Below, one piece after another: positions 1 to 7,268 of a stretch of DNA of 36,908 nucleotides; position 1 is the stretch's first letter; every line of letters starts with the position of its first letter. The position numbers and the translations under genes were made by a program. Source of the DNA: a virus; the IMG/VR virus record IMGVR_UViG_3300012204_000014, positions 1-36,908 of that record; one strand, 5' to 3'. The notes under the pieces were generated by a model. The model was not told where the DNA came from. It ran no database searches and saw only the letters and a program-made list of their open reading frames with translations.

Positions 1-1
1 T

Positions 2-166
2 CTTCAGACCATTGGCGGGGCCATGCTCGTCTGTGACGGCATTATCTGGGCGGCGAGCCATCCGGAGGCGTCCAAAGAAGAGACCCGCGCCCTCCTTTTC
101 GGTGCAGTGTGCGATCTCCTCTGCCCCTCCCCCGAGCCTCCTCAGGAGGCCACATGCGTATCCTAA
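2..166 (+). CDS. C-terminal end of an unidentified phage protein (5' truncated by window edge)
   Basis: An open frame runs from the first bases to a TAA at 164-166 and encodes about 54 residues, beginning LQTIGGAMLVCDGIIW and ending in a Pro/Cys-rich tail. The composition looks protein-like and the frame overlaps the ATG of the next gene by 13 bp, which fits translational coupling. From its place just after where the portal gene would end, it is probably a small head or head-proximal protein. I recognise no family. The N-terminus lies outside the window. Confidence 0.5.
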   Translation, partial: LQTIGGAMLVCDGIIWAASHPEASKEETRALLFGAVCDLLCPSPEPPQEATCVS

Positions 167-420
167 TCGGCCCGATCCGCTACAAGGTGGTAGAGACCGA
201 CATCCCCTCCATCTGTGGCGACATCAACACGGTGAAGTGTTGCATTCGCCTCAACAAAGCGATGAGGCCGGATATTCGACAGGTCACGCTCTGGCATGAG
301 ATCGTGCATGGCATCCTCTACGCGGCCGGCCAGACCGACCACGACGAGGTGCTGACCGACGCGATCGCGCACGGCATCGTGCAGGTGCTCAGAGACAATC
401 CGGAGTTGCGAGGAAGCTAA
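154..420 (+). CDS. Small HExxH zinc-metallopeptidase-like phage protein
   Basis: This 88-residue protein carries HEIVHG, a zincin-type HExxH motif, at about residues 49-54, as in ImmA/IrrE-type phage peptidases and small phage metalloprotease-fold proteins. Start ATG 154 is preferred over 109 because AGGAGG lies at 144-149, five bases upstream. It overlaps the end of the previous gene by 13 bp and its TAA shares a base with the next ATG (TAATG). It is much shorter than full ImmA proteins, so it holds only the catalytic helix region. The metal-binding motif is seen; peptidase activity and target (repressor or head protein) are inference. Confidence 0.6.
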   Translation: MRILIGPIRYKVVETDIPSICGDINTVKCCIRLNKAMRPDIRQVTLWHEIVHGILYAAGQTDHDEVLTDAIAHGIVQVLRDNPELRGS

Positions 421-632
421 TGGCCGCTCCTTACAGAACATCGAAACAGCCGATCACGATGCTCGAAGTGACTGAGCAGGTGAAGACCTACCAGGAAGCA
501 CTCACAGAAGCGGAGTACGACCTGAAGGTCGCAGAAGACAGTCTTCGCGCGGCGCAGGACAAATGCCGCCGCCTCAGAAGCCGAGTTACGGCCTGGACAG
601 AGTTCGCGAAGACGCTCAAGGATCTGCCCTAA
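420..632 (+). CDS. Small coiled-coil protein
   Basis: A 70-residue, highly charged protein with heptad-like spacing over residues 18-60 (EVTEQVKTYQEALTEAEYD and on), predicted as one long helix. The ATG overlaps the preceding TAA by one base, so it is probably translationally coupled to the HExxH protein. No family is recognised. It lies between the head genes and the tRNA-like gene, and nothing in it points to an enzyme. A structural or chaperone role is only a guess. Confidence 0.55.
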   Translation: MAAPYRTSKQPITMLEVTEQVKTYQEALTEAEYDLKVAEDSLRAAQDKCRRLRSRVTAWTEFAKTLKDLP

Positions 633-650
633 CTTTACACACTACTTTAC

Positions 651-724
651 GCTGGCGTAGCTCAGAGGCAGAGCGTGGGGCGCACCGCCCCGAGGTCGAT
701 GGTTCGAATCCTTCCCCAGCACCA
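651..724 (+). tRNA. tRNA-like gene, probable tRNA-Val(CAC), possibly degenerate
   Basis: A cloverleaf can be drawn: acceptor GCTGGCG (651-657) with CCCCAGC (714-720, one C-C mismatch), D arm GCTC/GAGC, anticodon stem TGGGG/CCCCG, T loop TTCGAAT, discriminator A and encoded CCA at 722-724. The anticodon position reads CAC. Oddities: G instead of U at position 33, a T-T mismatch in the T stem, and one base too few in the 3' side of the T arm. It may be a functional phage tRNA, a decayed one, or a tRNA-like element. A small GC hairpin (741-753) follows. Confidence 0.6.
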
Positions 725-780
725 CTACCCTTTTACTCACGGGGCAAGGCCCCACCTGTTCCCCAAGGAGGAAACAGCTC

Positions 781-1473
781 ATGCACATCCGACTCCACCC
801 CCTGTTCGAGGGCGATAGTGGCGGCAACACCGGCGGCGGTGGCGGCACCCCACCCCCGGCCGCGCCTCCAGCACCCGCCGATCCGCTGGCCGCGTTCGAG
901 CGCTTGCTCAACCGCAGCGGCAGCGACGGCACGCAGCTCGCGCGCCAGCTCTACGAAGAGAACTTCCGCCATCGCGAGCAGATCCGCACGCTGCAAGGCC
1001 AGCTGCCCGCGCAGGGCGCGGCGGTGCTGACGCCCGAGCAGGCGACCGCGTGGCAAGCCTACCAGGCGCTGGGCGCGCCTGACCAAGTGCAGGCGACGAT
1101 CGCCGGCCACGCCGCGCTCAAGCGCGACCTGGAGCTGCGCGACGTGGCCAGCGCCAGCGGCTACACGCTCGACGTGCTGCGCACGCTGAGTGGCGATCTG
1201 GCCTTCGAGGTCAAAGACGAGACCAAGGACGGCAAGGCCGTCAAAGCGGTCTACGTCACCCCCAAGGGCGGCCAGCCCACCCCGATCGAGACCTACGCCA
1301 CGGAGCAGTGGGCCGCGTTCCTGCCGGCGCTCAGGCCAGCCGCCGCGGCCGCTGCCGGCGCACCCGCGCTCGGCGCGTCGAACCCGGCCTCTGTGCGCGG
1401 CGCGACCCCGCTGCCGGCCACCTTCGACCCCAAGAATCCGCCGCGCCTGTCCAGTATCGACTGGAAAAAGTGA
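781..1473 (+). CDS. Capsid scaffolding protein
   Basis: A 230-residue acidic, Ala/Gln-rich protein with a Gly/Pro-rich flexible N-terminus (residues 10-35), a helical middle (about 37-125) and a short C-terminal tail ending LSSIDWKK. Such composition, size and position directly upstream of the major capsid gene are typical of phage scaffolding proteins, which guide procapsid assembly and then leave. The RBS AAGGAGGAAA at 764-773 fits ATG 781. No protease domain is visible. An imperfect inverted repeat covers the stop codon and the gap before the capsid gene. The scaffold call rests mainly on context. Confidence 0.7.
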   Translation: MHIRLHPLFEGDSGGNTGGGGGTPPPAAPPAPADPLAAFERLLNRSGSDGTQLARQLYEENFRHREQIRTLQGQLPAQGAAVLTPEQATAWQAYQALGAPDQVQATIAGHAALKRDLELRDVASASGYTLDVLRTLSGDLAFEVKDETKDGKAVKAVYVTPKGGQPTPIETYATEQWAAFLPALRPAAAAAAGAPALGASNPASVRGATPLPATFDPKNPPRLSSIDWKK

Positions 1474-1511
1474 ACCGACCACGGGGGTTGCCCTTTCCCG
1501 TAGCCGGTTCA
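1471..1511 (+). promoter_or_regulatory. Intergenic hairpin between scaffold and capsid genes
   Basis: Arms 1471-1485 and 1497-1511 pair at 13 of 15 positions with an 11-base loop, and the 5' arm includes the scaffold stop codon. There is no T-run after it. It overlaps an alternative 12-bp palindrome GGTTCATGAACC at 1506-1517. It could stabilise or process the mRNA so that the capsid is made in excess over scaffold; this is inference. Confidence 0.4.
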
Positions 1512-1545
1512 TGAACCCCAATTCTACCACAAGGAGTCACCCCCT

Positions 1546-2559
1546 ATGGCCATCTCCGCAAACGCGCTGACCATGGCGCAGTACGCCATCATGAGCAATT
1601 CCCCGCTCGTGCAGGCGGTCACCTTCTCCCTGATCGACAACGGGTCGATCATGGCCCGCGACATCCCCTTCATCGACAAGCAGACGCTGATCGCGAACGG
1701 CGTCCGCTGGGAGGGGAACCTGCCCACCGTCGGCTGGAGCCAGATCAACGCTGAGGGTTCGTCCACCAGCGGCACGCCGACGCCCTACCAGGAACAGGCG
1801 TACATCATCCGGAACGTGATCGATGTCGATAAGTTTTTGGTCATGGACCAGAACCAGATCGCCGATCCGCGGTCGACGCAGCTGGGCGCCTACCTCAAGG
1901 CGGTCGCGTACGACTTCAACTTCAAGTTCGTCAAGAACGACCATGTGACCGGCGACGCGAATGCGATCGTGGGTCTGCGCTTCCGAATCGACAACCCGGC
2001 GACCTACGGCGTGCGTAGCGCCGCCAAGATCGACGCCGGCGGCGCGACAGCCGATCTGTCAAGCAGCCGCACGGCGGCGACGTTCGCCGCGTTCCTGGAG
2101 AAGGTCGACCAGCTGCTTTGGGCGGTCGACAGTCCCGACGGCACGGGTGTTGTGCTGTATGTCTCGGACGAGTTGCAGCGCCGCTGGAACGCCGCCGCGC
2201 GCCAGTTCTCGGGCCAGGGCGGATTTAGCCAGGCGACCGACCAGATGGGCCGCGCGGTCACCATGTACAAGAACGCGGTCATCCAGGATCCGGGCCTCAA
2301 GTCGGACCAGGCGACGCGCATCATCACCACGACCGAGACGAACGCCGGAGCGGACGGCGCGTCGACGTTCACCTCGATCTACGCGGTCAACTACGGCGAC
2401 GGACACTTTGGCGGCTGGCAAATGCAGCCGCTGATTGCCCAGGACCTGGGCCTGCTCGAAGCCGGCTCGACCTACCGGACGCTGGTCGATTGGGCCGGCG
2501 GCCTGATCAACCAGTCGAACCGCTCGATCGGCCGCCTGTTCGACATCAAGTACGCCTAG
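1546..2559 (+). CDS. Major capsid protein
   Basis: A 337-residue protein with a strong RBS (AAGGAG) and a position right after the scaffold gene. The N-terminus (MAISANALTMAQYAIMSNSP) and following text (VEWEGNLP-like GVRWEGNLPTVGW, IDVDKFLVMDQNQI) resemble phage coat proteins of the HK97-like fold that are made without an N-terminal delta domain. No prohead protease gene is visible in the window, consistent with separate scaffold use. The C-terminal segment DWAGGLINQSNRSIGRLFDI looks like a folded end. Function is assigned by sequence style, size and context. Confidence 0.8.
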   Translation: MAISANALTMAQYAIMSNSPLVQAVTFSLIDNGSIMARDIPFIDKQTLIANGVRWEGNLPTVGWSQINAEGSSTSGTPTPYQEQAYIIRNVIDVDKFLVMDQNQIADPRSTQLGAYLKAVAYDFNFKFVKNDHVTGDANAIVGLRFRIDNPATYGVRSAAKIDAGGATADLSSSRTAATFAAFLEKVDQLLWAVDSPDGTGVVLYVSDELQRRWNAAARQFSGQGGFSQATDQMGRAVTMYKNAVIQDPGLKSDQATRIITTTETNAGADGASTFTSIYAVNYGDGHFGGWQMQPLIAQDLGLLEAGSTYRTLVDWAGGLINQSNRSIGRLFDIKYA

Positions 2560-2643
2560 TCCCTGACCCCGCCTTCCCCTGATGGTCTGGCGCGGTCAAA
2601 GGCGGCCGCGCCCGGCCTCCCCACGATAAAGGAGTCCATCCCT

Positions 2644-3021
2644 ATGGCAACTGATGCCAAACTGTCCATGCAGGCCAGTGTCACCAAGACCGGCACGTTC
2701 AACTCGACCGGGGTGAACGTCAAGCGCACGCCGCCCTTCGGCGTCATCCAGTGGTGCCGCATCCTCTATAGCGCGGCCTCGACCAGCGCGGGCGCGGGCG
2801 CGGTCACCTTCCGTGTGACCGAGTCGGACGACGACTCGACCTACACCGGCATCTACCAGCCGACCGAGGCCAGTCTCGTGCTGTCCACGACCGCGATCGC
2901 CGGCGAGATCTACATCCCGGTCCTGACCGCCCATCCCTTCGTCCGGCTCGAGCTCTCCGCGATCAGCGGCACCAGCGCCACGATCACCTACCAGGCCGAT
3001 CTGGTCGAAGCCAAGCCGTAG
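2644..3021 (+). CDS. Probable capsid decoration or cement protein
   Basis: A 125-residue protein, rich in Thr, Ser and beta-branched residues, with alternating hydrophobic patterns suggesting an all-beta fold. It follows the capsid gene and has a good RBS (AAAGGAG). Small beta proteins in this place usually bind the capsid surface as decoration or cement proteins. No domain is recognised with certainty; a head-tail or tail spike role is less likely from position. Confidence 0.55.
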   Translation: MATDAKLSMQASVTKTGTFNSTGVNVKRTPPFGVIQWCRILYSAASTSAGAGAVTFRVTESDDDSTYTGIYQPTEASLVLSTTAIAGEIYIPVLTAHPFVRLELSAISGTSATITYQADLVEAKP

Positions 3022-3085
3022 GCCCTCCCCCTGATTCGCGCAGCGTGGCTCCTTGTGGCCACGCTGCCACCCCAAGGACTCTGCT

Positions 3086-3766
3086 GTGGCTGATAACGTT
3101 ATCTTTCAATCAGCGATTCCAGCCACGCCGCCGGCCGCGACCGTGGTATCGACCGAAGAGATCACGACGCTCAACGGTGCGGGCGTTTCGGCGCAGCACG
3201 TGCAGCGGACGATCCCGGCTGCGCGCACGGCTGATGGAGCGGCGATTGATCTGGTCGGCCAGAAGGCGCGTGCGCAAAGCCTGCCGACGGCACTCTCGAC
3301 CGAGGATGCCGCGCTGCTGGCCGATTTGCTGACCATTACGGCGTTCCAGGCGCGCATCCCCGCGCCGGCGCTGCTGACGAATGCGAGTGCGACGCCGACC
3401 GCACTGGCCGCGGGGGTCTACCCGCTAATCTACAACGGCGCGACCTGGGACTTCCAGCGCACGCCGGTCATATTCAAACCCTTTTCCTTGACCGCCGCGA
3501 CGGCCGAGGTCACGATCTGGACGCCATCGGCCGGGAAGAAATTCCGCCTGATGGGCTTTGTCATTGGCGCGGGCGCGGCGACGACCATTCTCTTCAACGA
3601 TAACACCGGCGGCACGCTGATCTTTACCGCCAAAGTGACGACCGGCATCGCGCTGGCGGTCAATCTCGGCAATGGCATCCTGAGCGCGGTCGCCAATAAT
3701 GTGCTCACCGTCACGCGCGGAACCTCGGGCACGCTCGACGGCACCGTGTTCGGGACAGAGGAGTAA
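3086..3766 (+). CDS. Hypothetical virion protein, beta-rich
   Basis: A 226-residue protein that I start at GTG 3086 (VADNVIFQSAIP), with AAGGA at 3074-3078; an upstream ATG at 3053 has no RBS. The N-terminal third is Ala/Pro/Thr-rich and probably extended; the C-terminal half (from about residue 125, FKPFSLTAATAEVTIWTP) looks like a beta-sandwich. It sits between decoration and connector genes. Candidate roles are head fibre or decoration; no catalytic motif is seen. Its stop is followed after four bases by the ATG of the next gene. Confidence 0.55.
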   Translation: MADNVIFQSAIPATPPAATVVSTEEITTLNGAGVSAQHVQRTIPAARTADGAAIDLVGQKARAQSLPTALSTEDAALLADLLTITAFQARIPAPALLTNASATPTALAAGVYPLIYNGATWDFQRTPVIFKPFSLTAATAEVTIWTPSAGKKFRLMGFVIGAGAATTILFNDNTGGTLIFTAKVTTGIALAVNLGNGILSAVANNVLTVTRGTSGTLDGTVFGTEE

Positions 3767-3770
3767 CGGC

Positions 3771-3929
3771 ATGCTCCTACTGTTTGCCGCGTTCGGAATC
3801 GGCTCGCCCGTCGTGACCGTGTTCCGGGCCGCGACGCTCCGCAGCCCGACTGCCGATAGCACGCTCCGCAGCCCTAATCGCGATAGCACGCTCCGCAGCC
3901 CGACTGCCGATAGCACGCTCCAAGGATAG
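3771..3929 (+). CDS. Small hydrophobic protein with three 9-residue repeats
   Basis: ATG 3771 follows GAGGAG by a suitable distance and opens a 52-residue protein. Residues 1-20 are hydrophobic (MLLLFAAFGIGSPVVTVF). The rest is three tandem copies of a nine-residue unit TLRSPTADS, TLRSPNRDS, TLRSPTADS, then TLQG. The next gene starts three bases after the stop. No family is known to me. The hydrophobic start could be a membrane or signal segment, which would be odd in a head gene cluster. Confidence 0.5.
   Translation: MLLLFAAFGIGSPVVTVFRAATLRSPTADSTLRSPNRDSTLRSPTADSTLQG
3834..3914 (+). repeat. Three tandem 27-bp repeats
   Basis: Units 3834-3860, 3861-3887 and 3888-3914 each begin ACGCTCCGCAGCCC and end CGATAGC; units 1 and 3 are identical and unit 2 differs at a few bases. 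A partial fourth copy (ACGCTCC) follows. The unit length is a multiple of three, so copy number can change without breaking the reading frame of the small gene that contains it. Confidence 0.9.
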
Positions 3930-3932
3930 ACT

Positions 3933-4835
3933 ATGGCTCTCCAGAACGCCATCCAGGGCCAGGCCCACACTGGCCAGAGTATCACCTGGACCAGGGACGA
4001 CGGCACCGCGCAGAACCTGACCGGCGCGACCCTCACGGGCACCATTACGAACGTGCTGACGGGCGTGAGCGTGGCGATCGCGGGCGCCTTGACCGCAACG
4101 ACCCCGCTGAGTGGCATCCTGACCTGGGCCTACGCGAGTGCCGATGTGGCCAGCGCCGGCCAGTACCGTGTGCAGCTGCTGGCCAGCTACGCGGGGGCGA
4201 GCGATGCGACCTACCTGGCCGACTGGCTTGTCCTCCCGATCGCCGCGAGCGCCACACCGCGATCGACGATGAGCGCGCTTATCGCACGGCTGAAAAAGCT
4301 CATCCGCATCACCACCGACCTGACCGACTTCGACTACCTGGAACTGCTCGACGACCACGCCGTGAGCGTCAACGGGGTGCTCGAACCCCAGCGCCCGTTC
4401 TACACGCTCCATGCGGCGCCCTTCGAGAACCTGGAGATCGGCAGTCAGATCTTCTACGGCTTTAAGACCTTGCTCGTGGAGAACACCGACTACACGAGTG
4501 ACTATCAGCGCGGCCTGTTCACGACGCCCGCGGCCGACTATCGCGGCCTGCGCATCGTGGGCACCGCCTACGACCTGCACGCGGCCGCTGCGGACGCATG
4601 GGAGTTGGTCGCCGCTGGCCAGGCCAGTGTCTTCGCCTGGTCGGATGTCGAGGGCAGCTACCACCCCGAGCAGGCCCGTGACTACGCTTTGACGATGGCG
4701 AAGGCGCACCGGCGCAAAGCCTGGGGCACGGGCCGCACGGTCGAGCGCGACGACACCCCCGAGCTGCCGCGCGACGGTGGCGGCTGGAAGGGCGATCTCT
4801 TGCGGCGCGAGCGCGCCGGCTATGGGCCAAGCTAA
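3933..4835 (+). CDS. Head-tail connector (adaptor) fused to an Ig/BppU-like N-terminal domain
   Basis: A 300-residue protein. Residues 1-105 (GQAHTGQSITWTRDDGTAQNLTGATLTG) resemble the beta domain found at the N-terminus of baseplate upper proteins and some head proteins. From about residue 112 the text (MSALIARLKKLIRI, DDYLELLDDHAV, Tyr-rich helices) looks like phage head-tail adaptor proteins of the gp15/gp6 kind, with alpha-helical segments that form the ring under the portal. Start ATG 3933 has CAAGGATA upstream. It shares a TAATG junction with the next gene. The two-part layout makes it longer than usual adaptors. Confidence 0.6.
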   Translation: MALQNAIQGQAHTGQSITWTRDDGTAQNLTGATLTGTITNVLTGVSVAIAGALTATTPLSGILTWAYASADVASAGQYRVQLLASYAGASDATYLADWLVLPIAASATPRSTMSALIARLKKLIRITTDLTDFDYLELLDDHAVSVNGVLEPQRPFYTLHAAPFENLEIGSQIFYGFKTLLVENTDYTSDYQRGLFTTPAADYRGLRIVGTAYDLHAAAADAWELVAAGQASVFAWSDVEGSYHPEQARDYALTMAKAHRRKAWGTGRTVERDDTPELPRDGGGWKGDLLRRERAGYGPS

Positions 4836-5197
4836 TGCCGATTCTCTCCGCTGCACAACTGGCCTATATGCGGTCGGTCAAGTCGGATAACTATTCCGAT
4901 CTGCTCGATATCTACCGCGCGCCGGCCGTGAGCGCCTCCAAGCGCGGCGCGGTCGTCCTCCTCACGAGCGGCGTGCTGTGCCGGCGCTGGCCGGCCATCC
5001 GCGCCCCGAAGGTGCTGGCGGTCATCCCCGACATTGCCGGCGCGCGTGTCGACGAGCTGATCTTCTTCCCCGACTCGGCCGACGTCCGGCGCGGCGACGA
5101 GCTGCGCAGCGCAAGTGGCGAGAAGCTCAAGGTTGAAGGTGTGGGCCGCTGGCAGACATCCCGCGCCGTCGCGGCCAGTCTGGTGCAGCCGTCATGA
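4835..5197 (+). CDS. Head-tail stopper/joining protein
   Basis: A 120-residue, beta-rich protein starting in a TAATG overlap with the adaptor. Size, order and text (DLLDIYRAPAV, VDELIFFPDSADVRRGDELRSASGEKLKVEGVG) fit the head-tail joining or stopper family (SPP1 gp16/lambda FII-like), which closes the connector channel after packaging and gives the tail docking face. The short segment FFPDSADVRRGDEL followed by KLKVEGV is the typical small beta barrel pattern. Confidence 0.65.
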   Translation: MPILSAAQLAYMRSVKSDNYSDLLDIYRAPAVSASKRGAVVLLTSGVLCRRWPAIRAPKVLAVIPDIAGARVDELIFFPDSADVRRGDELRSASGEKLKVEGVGRWQTSRAVAASLVQPS

Positions 5198-5583
5198 GCC
5201 AGCTCGTCGACATCCAGCATCTCCCCGAAGTCCAGGACGCAATCAAGAAGCTGGGCAATGGCATCCAGCCTATTCTGCGCACCGTCAGCGGCCAGGCCCG
5301 CAGACTCCTGATCGACGCTTTATCGCAGTACCCGGCCGAGCGCCCTGGCCAGACGTATGTGCGCACCGAGCAGCTCAAACGCGGCTGGCAGCGCGCCACG
5401 CCGCTCGACCAGGGCCGCGGCTTCCAGCTGATCAACGCCGTTCTCTATGCTGGACTGGTGCAGGGCGACAGCCAGGCGTGGGTTCATCGGGGAAGGTGGG
5501 AGAAAGCAAGCGAGATCGCGCACGACCACGAGGAAGAAATCCTCGCGCTCTACGAAGCCGCCGCGCAGGAGCTGACCCAATGA
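5194..5583 (+). CDS. Tail completion protein, HK97 gp10-like
   Basis: A 129-residue protein starting in an ATGA overlap with the stopper gene. It has an N-terminal helix, the segment RTVSGQARRLLIDALSQYP, RTEQLKRGW and Tyr/Gly-rich strands (NAVLYAGLVQGDSQAWVHRG), the pattern of the HK97 gp10/SPP1 gp16.1-type tail completion proteins. These bind the neck end of the tail tube. Position between stopper and terminator genes is canonical. Confidence 0.7.
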   Translation: MSQLVDIQHLPEVQDAIKKLGNGIQPILRTVSGQARRLLIDALSQYPAERPGQTYVRTEQLKRGWQRATPLDQGRGFQLINAVLYAGLVQGDSQAWVHRGRWEKASEIAHDHEEEILALYEAAAQELTQ

Positions 5584-6020
5584 CCGTCGCAACCCGCGCG
5601 ACCGCGCGCCTTGCACTCGCCAACCTCATCCGCGCGAGCGTTAGTAGCGCCCAGACCGTCTACGACCACGAGCCGGGCGATCTCGGCAGCGCCAGCCCGA
5701 TCATCATTGTGGCCAGTGGGGGCAGCGAGCGGCCGCGTCTGACGTTCCAGGGCACGAGTAGCGTGTTTAGCTTCAGCGTGGATATCTACACGCTGGCCGC
5801 AGAGACGGAGTCCGGCGCGTACACCTATAGTGATTCGGCCAATGTCGTGGACGCCTGCGAGGCCGAGCTGGCGCAACTTTTCGCGAACAGCCAGGAAAAC
5901 GGCATCTGGAGCCAGATCCAGTACGCTTCTCCCAGTCAGATCGAGTTCGGCATCTTCGGTGCCGATGGCATCCCCCGGTTTCGCGAGCGTATCCCCGTGC
6001 GTATCACCCTCTTCTCGTAA
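5580..6020 (+). CDS. Tail terminator protein
   Basis: A 146-residue protein, ATG 5580 in an ATGA overlap with the gp10-like gene. The alternating beta pattern (SPIIIVASGGSERPRLTF, VFSFSVDIYTLA, RERIPVRITLFS) with a central helix matches tail terminator proteins of the lambda gpU/SPP1 gp17 type. These cap the tail tube at the length set by the tape measure and join it to the head. An upstream in-frame ATG (5115) is rejected because it would overlap the previous gene wholly. Confidence 0.65.
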   Translation: MTVATRATARLALANLIRASVSSAQTVYDHEPGDLGSASPIIIVASGGSERPRLTFQGTSSVFSFSVDIYTLAAETESGAYTYSDSANVVDACEAELAQLFANSQENGIWSQIQYASPSQIEFGIFGADGIPRFRERIPVRITLFS

Positions 6021-6031
6021 GGAGTCCTTTC

Positions 6032-6376
6032 ATGCCCCGAACCGCTATCACGGTCCAGCAGCCCGGGCTGGCCGGCGCGACCCCGACCTATGGCGCGGTC
6101 GACCAGGCGAACGGCAACAGCTTCGTCTGGCCAGGCGTCCCGGTCCTCATCCATGCCAAGGATACCAACGCCAGCCCATCAACCATGACCGTCGCCGCGC
6201 CGGCCAAGCTCGGCGGGGTCAGCCTCACCGCCCCGACCCTGGTTGTTCCCGCCACGACGGGCGACAAGATGCTGGCGATCGCCGACCCGTCGCCATTTTT
6301 GCAGTCCGACGGGAGCATCTATCTCGACTGGACGTTCGGCACCAATGTGACCGTCGCAGTCGTGCGGTTGCAGTAG
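6032..6376 (+). CDS. Hypothetical beta-rich virion protein
   Basis: A 114-residue protein with RBS TAAGGAG and almost entirely Thr/Val/Ala/Pro-rich beta-like text (LAGATPTYGAVDQANGNSF, DWTFGTNVTVAVVRLQ). This style, including a GNSFVWPG segment, is shared with small proteins that lie near tail tube genes in many siphophages and may decorate the capsid or tail. No specific family is assigned. It lies two bases before the next gene's ATG. Confidence 0.55.
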   Translation: MPRTAITVQQPGLAGATPTYGAVDQANGNSFVWPGVPVLIHAKDTNASPSTMTVAAPAKLGGVSLTAPTLVVPATTGDKMLAIADPSPFLQSDGSIYLDWTFGTNVTVAVVRLQ

Positions 6377-6378
6377 CC

Positions 6379-6663
6379 ATGCCGCAGTACATCGTCCTCT
6401 TTCCGATCAGCCCCGAGGTAGGCCCGCTCATTCTGCCGGCCCAGGCCGATCGCAACGCGCCCGACGTGGTGCCCGAGCCGGTGATCGTGGACGAGTCGGT
6501 CATCAGCGATGAGGCGGCCCCGATCCTGATTGCGGCCGGAGTGATTGCCCTGCTACCCGGTAGCGGCGGCCCGATCGTCGCAGGCGAACCGTACCTGGTC
6601 GGCGATGATGGCCCGGAGCTGTTCGTTCCGTCCGCCCCACCACCCCGCCGGCGCAAACCGTAG
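6379..6663 (+). CDS. Small protein carrying a copy of the tape-measure C-terminal motif
   Basis: A 94-residue protein starting at ATG 6379, two bases after the previous stop. Residues 1-60 are hydrophobic and acidic, including a possible short membrane-like stretch (ILIAAGVIALLPG). Residues about 62-83 read GGPIVAGEPYLVGDDGPELF, followed by VP; this matches, nearly residue by residue, the motif near the end of the tape measure (GGPVNASTPYLVGEAGPELF, then VP). The tail is basic (PPPRRRKP). The similarity is also visible in DNA (about 6562-6631 against 10078-10149). Its role is unknown; it may mimic or bind the partner of the tape-measure end. Confidence 0.55.
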   Translation: MPQYIVLFPISPEVGPLILPAQADRNAPDVVPEPVIVDESVISDEAAPILIAAGVIALLPGSGGPIVAGEPYLVGDDGPELFVPSAPPPRRRKP

Positions 6664-6709
6664 CGCCATGCCCCTGGCCCACCACCCCATCCTGTAAGGA
6701 GTCCTTCCT

Positions 6710-7159
6710 ATGGCACAGACCACCGGCGGCACGTCTGCCGTCAACGCCGTCGTCGAATGGTCGACCGACGGCAGCGCCTGGACCGCGATGAGCGGCCACG
6801 CGAATAAAGTCACCACCTCGGGCGGCCAGCGCAAGACTGGCGAGATCGAGACCTTCGACGGCGATACCGTCATTCTCACCGCCGGCAAGCGCGGCAGCAT
6901 TGATGTCAAGGTCGCGGCTGTCTACACCGAGACCGCCGGCGAGATCCAGCAGATCGCGCGCGCGCGGCAGCAGGCCGGCACCCCGTTCTATTTGCGCTGG
7001 ACGGTCAAGGCCGCGACGACCGGCAACCTCCGCAACACCACAGCTAGTGGCTATCTCACCGATGCGGTCTTCCCGAATGTGGACGCCTCGGACGCCAAGC
7101 CGCAGATGTGCATGCTCACCCTCAAGACCCCCGAGATCACCGTCGCCGCTGTCCCGTAG
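6710..7159 (+). CDS. Major tail tube protein
   Basis: A 149-residue protein with a strong RBS (AAGGAG). Text such as SAVNAVVEWSTDGSAWTAMSG, KTGEIETFDGDTVILTAGKRG and FYLRWTVKA fits the beta-barrel tail tube fold of siphophage major tail proteins, which stack as hexamers around the tape measure. It stands directly before the frameshifted tail chaperone gene, the canonical place. A GC hairpin with a nearby T-run follows and could lower expression of downstream genes relative to this abundant structural protein. Confidence 0.75.
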   Translation: MAQTTGGTSAVNAVVEWSTDGSAWTAMSGHANKVTTSGGQRKTGEIETFDGDTVILTAGKRGSIDVKVAAVYTETAGEIQQIARARQQAGTPFYLRWTVKAATTGNLRNTTASGYLTDAVFPNVDASDAKPQMCMLTLKTPEITVAAVP

Positions 7160-7207
7160 GCGTCATCGTCTGGCGCTGGGAACCCGCCCGGCGTAGACGC
7201 TCGCATA

Positions 7208-7231
7208 GGGGCGGCAGTGTCCCGCCGCCCC
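7208..7231 (+). terminator. Partial terminator/attenuator after the tail tube gene
   Basis: GGGGCGGC (7208-7215) pairs with GCCGCCCC (7224-7231) around an 8-base loop and is followed by ACTCGATTTTCATT. The T-run is set back by a few bases, so partial termination is more likely than full. It lies between the tail tube and the chaperone gene. Confidence 0.5.
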
Positions 7232-7268
7232 ACTCGATTTTCATTACGCTTTCTCTTAGGAGGTTCCC

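Noticed and set aside
651-724. tRNA-like gene as the attachment site partner of the integrase
   Set aside because: Its 3' end (CCCCAGCACCA) differs from the attP core (CACCGGCACCA) beyond the common T-arm bases.
733-1530. Long minus-strand open frame opposite the scaffold gene
   Set aside because: Arg/Gly-rich shadow of the GC-rich plus-strand gene; no RBS and it would overlap the tRNA-like gene region and scaffold wholly.
3777-4856. 359-codon minus-strand open frame opposite the connector gene
   Set aside because: Composition is typical of a reverse-frame shadow and it faces a well-placed connector gene with good junctions.
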